From assembly GCF_000717175.1 (NCBI RefSeq), contig NZ_JNYD01000027.1, forward strand, positions 1 through 64,000: 64,000 nt of DNA. The letters run 5' to 3'. Of the stretch, positions 58,982 to 64,000 are shown in pieces (position 1 is the first letter of the stretch; every line of letters begins with the position of its first letter). The position numbers and the translations under genes are program-made. The DNA is from Pseudonocardia autotrophica (lineage in GTDB: Bacteria > Actinomycetota > Actinomycetes > Mycobacteriales > Pseudonocardiaceae). The notes beneath the pieces are model-generated. The model did no database searches. It was not told the DNA's origin and saw nothing but the letters and a program-made list of their open reading frames with translations.

Positions 58982-60133
58982 TCACAGGCCGAGGGAACGG
59001 CCGATGACCTCCTTCATGATCTCGGTGGTGCCGCCGTAGATGCGGGTGATCCGGGCGTCCGCGTACGCCTTCGCGATGGGGTACTCGTTCATGTACCCGT
59101 AGCCGCCGTGCAACTGCAGGCAGCGGTCGACGACCCGGCCCTGCAGCTCGGTGCACCAGTACTTGGCCTTGCTGGCGTCGACCGCGGTGAGGTCGTCCGC
59201 GTTGAGCGCGCGGATGCAGTCGTCGACGTAGTGCCAGGCCAGCTCGACCTCCGTGGCGATCTCGGCGAGCACGAACTTGGAGTTCTGGAACGAGCCGATC
59301 GGCTGGCCGAAGGCCTTGCGCTCCTTGACGTACTCCAGGGTCCAGTTCAGCGCGGCCTCCGCGGCCGCGACGCCCGCGACGGCGATCGACAGCCGCTCCT
59401 GCGGCAGCTTGGTGACCAGCTGCGTGAAGCCCTGCCCCTCCGACTCGCCCAGCAGGTTCGCGACCGGGACCCGGACGTCGGTGAACGACAGCTCCGCGGT
59501 GTCCTGGGCGTGCTGGCCGAGCTTGTCGAGGTTGCGGCCGCGCTCGAAGCCCTCCATCCCGCGCTCGAGCACGAGCAGGGACATGCCCTTGTGCTTCTGC
59601 GACGGGTCGGTCTTCACCGCGGTGATCACCACATCGGCGTTGATCCCGTTGGTGATGAAGGTCTTCGCCCCGTTGACGACGTAGTGGTCGCCCTCGCGGC
59701 GAGCCGTCGTCGACATCGACGCGAGGTCGGAGCCGATGCCCGGCTCGGTCATCGCGATCGCGGTGATCAGGTCACCGGACACGATGCCGGGGAGCCAGCG
59801 CTTCTTCTGCTCCTCGTTCGCGTAGGTGAGGAAGTACGGCATGCAGATGTCGTTGTGCAGCGTCAGGCCGAGGCCCGAGCCGCCGCACCCGGCGCGCATG
59901 AGCTCCTCGATGACCACGGCGTTGAAGCGGAAGTCCTTGACCCCGCCGCCGCCGTACTCCTCGGGCACGTCCATGCCGAGGAAGCCGTTCTTCCCCGCCT
60001 TCGCGAACACCTCCCGCGGGACGATGCTGTCCCGGTTCCACTGCTCGTCGTGGGGGGCGATCTCGACCTCGACGAACTTCCGGAACGACTCCCGGAAGGC
60101 CTCGTGGTCGCTGTCGTAGAGGGTGCGCTTCAT
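58982..60133 (-). CDS. Acyl-CoA dehydrogenase
   Basis: A 383-residue FAD enzyme with the three-part ACAD plan (helical N, beta middle, helical C). FGGIVPREVFAKAGKNGFLGMDVPEEYGGGG-type segment near 40-70 and TGSDLASMSTTA-type (AMTEPGIGSDLASM near 128) are the substrate and FAD regions; the C-terminal LHGGYGYMNEYPIAKAYADARITRIYGGTTEIMKEVI carries the catalytic-base region and ADP contact. It oxidises acyl-CoA to enoyl-CoA. ATG at 60133 follows AGGGAG. It follows the SDR at 13 bp, so the order thiolase, SDR, ACAD, TetR forms one unit. Confidence 0.9.
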   Translation of the reverse strand: MKRTLYDSDHEAFRESFRKFVEVEIAPHDEQWNRDSIVPREVFAKAGKNGFLGMDVPEEYGGGGVKDFRFNAVVIEELMRAGCGGSGLGLTLHNDICMPYFLTYANEEQKKRWLPGIVSGDLITAIAMTEPGIGSDLASMSTTARREGDHYVVNGAKTFITNGINADVVITAVKTDPSQKHKGMSLLVLERGMEGFERGRNLDKLGQHAQDTAELSFTDVRVPVANLLGESEGQGFTQLVTKLPQERLSIAVAGVAAAEAALNWTLEYVKERKAFGQPIGSFQNSKFVLAEIATEVELAWHYVDDCIRALNADDLTAVDASKAKYWCTELQGRVVDRCLQLHGGYGYMNEYPIAKAYADARITRIYGGTTEIMKEVIGRSLGL

Positions 60134-60145
60134 GTCGGGAACTCC

Positions 60146-60907
60146 CTACCGCGGGGCCATGCGGATGGCGCCGTCGAGGCGGATGACCTCGCCGTTGAGC
60201 ATCGGGTTCGCCACGATGTGCGCGGCGAGCAGACCGTACTCGCTCGGCTTACCCAGCCGGGCCGGGTGCGGCACCTGCTTGCCCAGCGACTCCTTGGCCT
60301 CCTCGGGCAGGCCGCCCAGCAGCGGGGTCTCGAACAGCCCCGGCGCGATGGTGTTGACCCGGATCTGCGCGCTCGCGAGGTCGCGGGCGATCGGCAGCGT
60401 CATGCCGACGACACCGCCCTTCGACGCCGAGTAGGCCGCCTGGCCGATCTGGCCCTCGAAGGCCGCGACCGAGGCCGTGTTGATGATGACGCCGCGCTCG
60501 CCGTCGACCGGGTCGGTCTGCGCGATGCGCTCGGCGGCCAGCCGGATCACGTTGAACGTGCCGATCAGGTTGACCGTGACGACCTTGGTGAAGGCGTCGA
60601 GCGGGAACGCGCCCTGCTTGCCGACGGTCTTGATCGCGTTGCCGATGCCGGCGCAGTTGACCGCGACGCGCAGCGTGCCCAGCTCGGCGGCGACGTCGAG
60701 CGCCGCGGTGACCTGTGCCTCGTCGGTCACGTCGGCCGCGACGAACCGGGCCTTCTCGCCCAGCTTCTCGGCGATCTCGGCGCCCTGCGACGACGGCAGG
60801 TCGACGATCACGACCGACGCGCCGGCGTCGAGCAGGGTCTCGGCGGTGGCGAGGCCGAGACCGGAGGCCCCGCCGGTGACGAGCGCGACCTGTCCGGTGA
60901 TGTCCAT
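60146..60907 (-). CDS. SDR family 3-hydroxyacyl-CoA dehydrogenase
   Basis: A 253-residue short-chain dehydrogenase close to HSD17B10/type II 3-hydroxyacyl-CoA dehydrogenase. [10 protein letters not shown] at 11-20 is the NAD motif, [12 protein letters not shown] near 89 the NAG-type motif, the catalytic Ser in [10 protein letters not shown] near 140, and Tyr/Lys in YSASKGG near 156-160. It oxidises 3-hydroxyacyl-CoA with NAD+. ATG at 60907 lies 80 bp past the thiolase stop; a 12-bp hairpin (60943-60976) in that gap may limit read-through from the thiolase. It sits 12 bp before the acyl-CoA dehydrogenase. Confidence 0.9.
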   Translation of the reverse strand: MDITGQVALVTGGASGLGLATAETLLDAGASVVIVDLPSSQGAEIAEKLGEKARFVAADVTDEAQVTAALDVAAELGTLRVAVNCAGIGNAIKTVGKQGAFPLDAFTKVVTVNLIGTFNVIRLAAERIAQTDPVDGERGVIINTASVAAFEGQIGQAAYSASKGGVVGMTLPIARDLASAQIRVNTIAPGLFETPLLGGLPEEAKESLGKQVPHPARLGKPSEYGLLAAHIVANPMLNGEVIRLDGAIRMAPR

Positions 60908-60942
60908 GGGGTGAGGAACCTCCAGCTCGGTGGGGGAAGTGA

Positions 60943-60976
60943 CGAGGGCGCGGCACCGGTCGGCGCCGCGCCCTCG
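60943..60976 (-). terminator. Intercistronic hairpin between thiolase and SDR
   Basis: Arms CGAGGGCGCGGC (60943-60954) and its complement (60965-60976), a perfect 12-bp stem with a 10-nt loop, 12 bp after the thiolase stop. It may be a partial terminator within the operon. Confidence 0.6.
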
Positions 60977-60987
60977 ACGAATGGGGG

Positions 60988-62136
60988 TCAGAGCAGCTCG
61001 AGGATGGTGGCGTTGGCCTGGCCGCCGCCCTCGCACATCGTCTGCAGGCCGTAGCGGATCCCGTTGTCGCGCATGTGGTGGACCAGCGTGGTCATGATCC
61101 GCGCGCCGGAGCCGCCCAGCGGGTGGCCCAGGGCGATCGCACCGCCGTTGGGGTTGAGCGCCTTGACGTCCGCGCCCTCGATGTCCGCCAGCCACGCCAT
61201 CGGCACCGGGGCGAACGCCTCGTTGACCTCGAAGGCGCCGATCTCGTCGATCTTGAGGCCGGACTTCGCGAGCGCCTTCTGGGTGGCCGGGATCGGCGCG
61301 GTCAGCATGATGACCGGGTCGGCACCGGCGAGGACGGCGGTGTGTACCCGGGCGATCGGGGTGAGGCCGAGCTCCGCGGCCTTCTCCGACGTGGTCATCA
61401 GCAGCGCGGCCGAGCCGTCCGAGATCTGGGAGGCGTTGCCGGCGTGGATCACGCCGTCCTCCTTGAAGACCGTCTTCAGCTTGGCCAGGCCCTCGACCGA
61501 GCCGCCGGGGCGGATGCCCTCGTCCTGGCTGATCACGGTGCCGTCGGGCAGCGTGACCGGGGCGATCTGGCTCTCGAACCGGCCCGAGGACTGGGCGGCG
61601 GCGGCCTTCTCGTGGCTGCCGATCGCGAACTCGTCGAGCTGGGTGCGGGAGAAGCCCCACTGCTCGGCGATCATCTCGGCGCCGATGCCCTGGTTCGGGA
61701 AGACACCGTCGTAGCGGGCGAGGAACTTCTCGCCGAACGGGTTCTGGCCGTTGGACGAGGAGCCCATCGGCACCCGGGACATCGACTCGACGCCACCGGC
61801 CACGACGACGTCGTACTGGCCCGCGATCAGGCCGGCGGCCGCGAAGTGCACGGACTGCTGCGAGGACCCGCACTGGCGGTCCACGGTCACGCCGGTGACG
61901 GTCTCCGGGAACCCGGCCGCGAGCGCGGCGGTGCGGCCGATGTCCATGGTCTGCTCGCCGACCTGGGACACACAGCCCCAGATGACGTCCTCGATCACGG
62001 CGGGGTCGACGCCCGACCGCTCGGCCAGCGAGGTCAGGACGTGCGCCGACAGGTCGGCGGGGTGGATGCCGGACAGGCCGCCGTTGCGCTTGCCGACGGG
62101 GGTGCGCACGGCTTCGACGATGACTGCATCACGCAC
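60988..62136 (-). CDS. Acetyl-CoA acetyltransferase (thiolase)
   Basis: A 382-residue thiolase. The nucleophilic Cys is in [14 protein letters not shown] near residue 88, with the His in [11 protein letters not shown] near 341 and the second catalytic Cys in QTMCEGGGQ near 371; [17 protein letters not shown] near 6 and [14 protein letters not shown] near 307 are further signatures. It cleaves 3-ketoacyl-CoA with CoA, the last step of beta-oxidation. GTG at 62136 has AAGGAG upstream; a longer frame upstream is Arg-rich and unlike thiolase. It is the promoter-proximal gene of the unit. Confidence 0.92.
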   Translation of the reverse strand: MRDAVIVEAVRTPVGKRNGGLSGIHPADLSAHVLTSLAERSGVDPAVIEDVIWGCVSQVGEQTMDIGRTAALAAGFPETVTGVTVDRQCGSSQQSVHFAAAGLIAGQYDVVVAGGVESMSRVPMGSSSNGQNPFGEKFLARYDGVFPNQGIGAEMIAEQWGFSRTQLDEFAIGSHEKAAAAQSSGRFESQIAPVTLPDGTVISQDEGIRPGGSVEGLAKLKTVFKEDGVIHAGNASQISDGSAALLMTTSEKAAELGLTPIARVHTAVLAGADPVIMLTAPIPATQKALAKSGLKIDEIGAFEVNEAFAPVPMAWLADIEGADVKALNPNGGAIALGHPLGGSGARIMTTLVHHMRDNGIRYGLQTMCEGGGQANATILELL

Positions 62137-62268
62137 GGTCGAGCTCCTTGTCTCGCGGGTGAGGTCGCAGCGGACTGCTGCCGACGGTGCCCGCGCGGAG
62201 CGCCGTCGCCTTCCCCGCACCGTAGCAGCGAAACAGTCAGTTCTGACCGCCCGGAGGTGTGGCGTACA

Positions 62269-62280
62269 GAACACTCGTTC
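62269..62280. promoter_or_regulatory. Candidate operator GAACACTCGTTC
   Basis: An inverted repeat GAAC/GTTC with a 4-bp spacer, 133 bp upstream of the thiolase start. The TetR gene at the end of the same operon is the natural candidate to bind it (inference). Confidence 0.4.
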
Positions 62281-62635
62281 AGATCGCCTGGTCAGTGCAG
62301 TCTGCGAGAACGCCGAGGGCCGGCGGACGGGGTGTGTGAGGCGTTGCGCGGCAGCTCCGGGCAGCGCTTCGCTCGACTACGAGCGGAGGTCGGCGGCGAG
62401 TCGGCCGGGGCAGTGCGACAGGCGCGTCTCGTCTCGGTGATCGCCGAAGGTGTGCGCGCAGGGCTCCTTGACCCGCCACCACTGCACGGAAGCGCTAGTT
62501 ACGGCACCAGCCGCGCCGCACGACTGTGCCGACAGCACCTGATGATCGCCACTGGTGTGCACGTGCGGCTGGTCGAGCTGTCCCCGCTGCACGCAGTCGC
62601 CGATCATGTGTGGAGAGGCTTTGATCAACCCGCGC

Positions 62636-62701
62636 GCTGCCGGAACTCGCGACTCGCGCTGCCGGAACTCGCGACTCGCGCTACCGGAACTCGCGACTCG
62701 C
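62636..62701. repeat. Three tandem copies of a 22-bp unit
   Basis: Units at 62636-62657, 62658-62679 and 62680-62701 are identical except for one base in the third (GCTGCC to GCTACC). Each holds CGCGACTCGCG, which is nearly self-complementary. The array sits in the 3' flank of the ABC binding-protein gene, 26 bp before its terminator. It is a direct repeat without spacers, so not CRISPR. Confidence 0.9.
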
Positions 62702-62726
62702 GGACAGCAGCTCCGGGAGGCCGCGA

Positions 62727-62753
62727 GGCGCCCGGGCCGCTCGCCCGGGCGCC
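62727..62753 (-). terminator. Terminator of the ABC binding-protein gene
   Basis: Arms GGCGCCCGGGC (62727-62737) and GCCCGGGCGCC (62743-62753), a perfect 11-bp stem with a 5-nt loop, 33 bp past the stop at 62786. Confidence 0.8.
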
Positions 62754-62785
62754 CCGTCTCAGCGGATCGTCGTTGCAGCCGGCGG

Positions 62786-63946
62786 TCAGTTGCCGCCGGG
62801 GTTGAGGGTGACGGTCTCGGGCTGGTAGCTCGTGCCCACGACGTCGACCCCCTCGCCCTTGAGCATGTCGATCGCCTTGGTCACGTAGTCGTTGCTGTAG
62901 GCCTCGGGGTCGGGGTCCTTGGTGAGCACGGTCTGGCCGTCGGCGTTGACCGCGGTACGGGCGACGTTCACCGTCTGCGCCCAGGCCGCCGGGTCGATCG
63001 TGCCGGCGCCCGCGGCGGGCGAGGGCCAGATCAGCTTGTTGACCTCGTTGACCTGCCACAGCTGGTGGCTGGCGCCGAGCTTCGACCCGGCCTTGACCAC
63101 GATGTCGCGGCAGGCGGCGACGTTGTCCCGGCAGTACGCCCAGCCCTTGATCGACGCCGCGACGAAGCGCACCGTCCGGTCCTGGTAGGCGGGGTCGGAG
63201 AGCTTGTCGGTGCTCGCCCAGATCGCGTCCTGCAGCATCGCGGTGCCGTCGGTGTTCCAGTCGACGACCGTGAAGTCCGACGGCTGGTACAGCTGCCCCG
63301 TCGCCGGGTTCTGCGCCTCGAGGACCTGCGCGTACTCGTTGTAGGACATGGCCTGCGCCGCGTCGATCTCGCCCGAGAGCAGCGCCTGCATGTCGAACTG
63401 CTGCTGCACGAGCGTCACGTCGGAGGGCTTGAGGCCGGCCTTGGTCATGCCCGCGAACAGCTCGAACTCGTTGCCGAAACCCCAGTTGCCGATCTTCTTC
63501 CCGGCGAACTGCCCGGGCTGGGTGATGCCCTTGTCCGCGAACGCCACCTGCCGGGTGCCGGAGCGCTGGAAGATCTGCGCGACGTCCGTGATCGCGGCGC
63601 CCTGCTCCCGCGAGGCGAGGGCCTTGGGCACCCAGGCGATCGCATAGTCCGCCTGGCCCTGCGCCAGCACCGTCTGCGGGACGATGTCGACACCGCCTTC
63701 CTTGATCCGGACGTCGAGCCCCTTCTCCCGGTAGTAGCCCTGGTCGATCGCGGCCAGGTAGCCCGCGAACTGGCCCTGGGTGAACCACTGCAGCTGCAGG
63801 GTCACCGGCTGCAGACCGCCGGCCGCGGTGGTGGCGCCACCGGAGGCCTGCTGGCCGGCGGGCGTGGTGGAACAGGCGGCGAGCACGACGGCCGCGGCGG
63901 CGCCGATCGCCGCCAGGGCCGTGCGGCCGAAACGGGGTCTCTTCAC
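62786..63946 (-). CDS. ABC transporter substrate-binding lipoprotein (NMT1/SsuA type)
   Basis: A 386-residue bi-lobed binding protein. A lipobox VLAACST (Cys near 25) is followed by VTLQLQWFTQGQFAGYLAAIDQGYYREKGLDVRIKEGG, the NMT1/THI5-like opening for thiamine-precursor, taurine/sulfonate or riboflavin-type ligands, and GWAYCRDNVAACRDIVVKAG in the second lobe. It captures its ligand outside and feeds an importer. GTG at 63946 follows CGGAGGTGC and overlaps the permease stop in GTGA. The ligand cannot be told from sequence. Confidence 0.9.
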   Translation of the reverse strand: MKRPRFGRTALAAIGAAAAVVLAACSTTPAGQQASGGATTAAGGLQPVTLQLQWFTQGQFAGYLAAIDQGYYREKGLDVRIKEGGVDIVPQTVLAQGQADYAIAWVPKALASREQGAAITDVAQIFQRSGTRQVAFADKGITQPGQFAGKKIGNWGFGNEFELFAGMTKAGLKPSDVTLVQQQFDMQALLSGEIDAAQAMSYNEYAQVLEAQNPATGQLYQPSDFTVVDWNTDGTAMLQDAIWASTDKLSDPAYQDRTVRFVAASIKGWAYCRDNVAACRDIVVKAGSKLGASHQLWQVNEVNKLIWPSPAAGAGTIDPAAWAQTVNVARTAVNADGQTVLTKDPDPEAYSNDYVTKAIDMLKGEGVDVVGTSYQPETVTLNPGGN

Positions 63947-64000
63947 GAGGCACCTCCGGGGCGGTTGCGGGTCACGAGCCGCTCGGCGAGCAGCCCGGCG
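63943..64000 (-). CDS. 3' end of an ABC permease gene (partial)
   Basis: The last 18 codons of a minus-strand gene, ending LLAERLVTRNRPGGAS and TGA (63945-63943), which overlaps the binding-protein GTG in GTGA. The hydrophobic then basic ending fits the C-terminus of an ABC permease, as expected beside an NMT1-type binding protein. The bulk of the gene lies beyond the window. Confidence 0.55.
   Translation of the reverse strand, partial: AGLLAERLVTRNRPGGAS

Larger units (their letters stand above)
62137..62785. other. 649-bp gene-free region before the thiolase operon
   Basis: No gene; the open frames here are short and atypical. It holds the thiolase promoter, a GAAC-N4-GTTC palindrome (62269-62280), the three-unit 22-bp tandem repeat (62636-62701) and the terminator of the binding-protein gene (62727-62753). 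The middle (62285-62630) shows no structure I can name. Confidence 0.55.

Noticed and set aside
62279..62628. Two short frames in the thiolase upstream region
   Set aside because: They overlap each other, lack ribosome sites and family resemblance, and cover the likely promoter and operator.
62636..62701. Short CRISPR array
   Set aside because: The units are directly adjacent with no spacers and no cas genes are present; it is a simple tandem repeat.

Overview
The window is about 64 kb of very GC-rich DNA (roughly 73% by eye). It has frequent GTG starts, many four-base ATGA/GTGA gene overlaps, an Lsr2 nucleoid protein, several F420-type luciferase-like oxidoreductases, many acyl-CoA synthetases, and actinobacterial families such as DUF1707, DUF4235, DUF5313 and DUF6069. 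Together these point to a filamentous actinobacterium, most likely Pseudonocardiales and probably Pseudonocardia or a close relative (inference; no rRNA or marker gene is present to prove it). I see no tRNA, rRNA, CRISPR array, transposase, prophage or plasmid gene. It reads as ordinary chromosome with several accessory metabolic modules.

Layout. 1-9.7 kb: an MFS carrier, a small membrane protein, a geranylgeranyl-reductase-type flavoprotein, a dienelactone hydrolase, a MarR regulator, an ammonium channel with a possible GlnR site, and a GH13 amylase plus beta-hydroxyacid dehydrogenase pair. 9.7-13.3 kb: a four-gene minus-strand operon (103-residue unknown, acyl-CoA synthetase, F420 oxidoreductase, enoyl-CoA hydratase). 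13.5-15.6 kb: a Na+/H+ antiporter followed by a mycobacterial-type beta-carbonic anhydrase with a candidate cysteine leader. 15.6-21.5 kb: a general-stress module in which six promoters fit the actinobacterial SigB pattern GNNT-N15/16-GGGTAY. It serves DUF4235, SRPBCC, DUF6328, an RsbW-like anti-sigma ATPase, DUF5313 and a DJ-1/PfpI protein; a universal stress protein and a Ca2+/Na+ exchanger lie inside it. 21.5-25.7 kb: a LigD polymerase domain, a cell-wall pair (L,D-transpeptidase and a secreted protein ending exactly in LPVTG), a class II aldolase and DUF1707.

25.9-36.4 kb: a NarL-type two-component pair, then mosB-mosA encoding both subunits of a molybdenum/tungsten storage protein, a cysteine-desulfurase-like enzyme, an MHS-type transporter, an orphan histidine kinase and a fused acetyl-CoA carboxylase carboxyltransferase. 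36.9-47.8 kb: a second L,D-transpeptidase, three more acyl-CoA synthetases, MarR, enoyl-CoA hydratase, an F420 oxidoreductase, an MBL hydrolase and Lsr2. 47.8-51 kb: a PLP decarboxylase, an M28 peptidase and an isochorismatase-like hydrolase. 51-57 kb: an iron/siderophore locus (heterodimeric ABC transporter, binding protein, amine N-hydroxylase) with a candidate IdeR/DmdR iron box upstream of each transcription unit. 57.4-58 kb: a secreted protein of three 40-residue repeats. 58.3-62.1 kb: a beta-oxidation operon (thiolase, SDR, acyl-CoA dehydrogenase, TetR). The window ends in an NMT1-type ABC binding protein and the tail of its permease.

Across the window a family of inverted-repeat elements with GTGAG(T/C)GGC arms sits at gene 3' ends. 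In four of six copies the TGA of the arm is the stop codon of the adjacent gene. The features I find most worth follow-up are mosAB outside its usual proteobacterial setting, the stress-promoter cluster with its leaderless members, the complementary degenerate ABC pair, the triple-repeat secreted protein, and the stop-codon-bearing terminator family.
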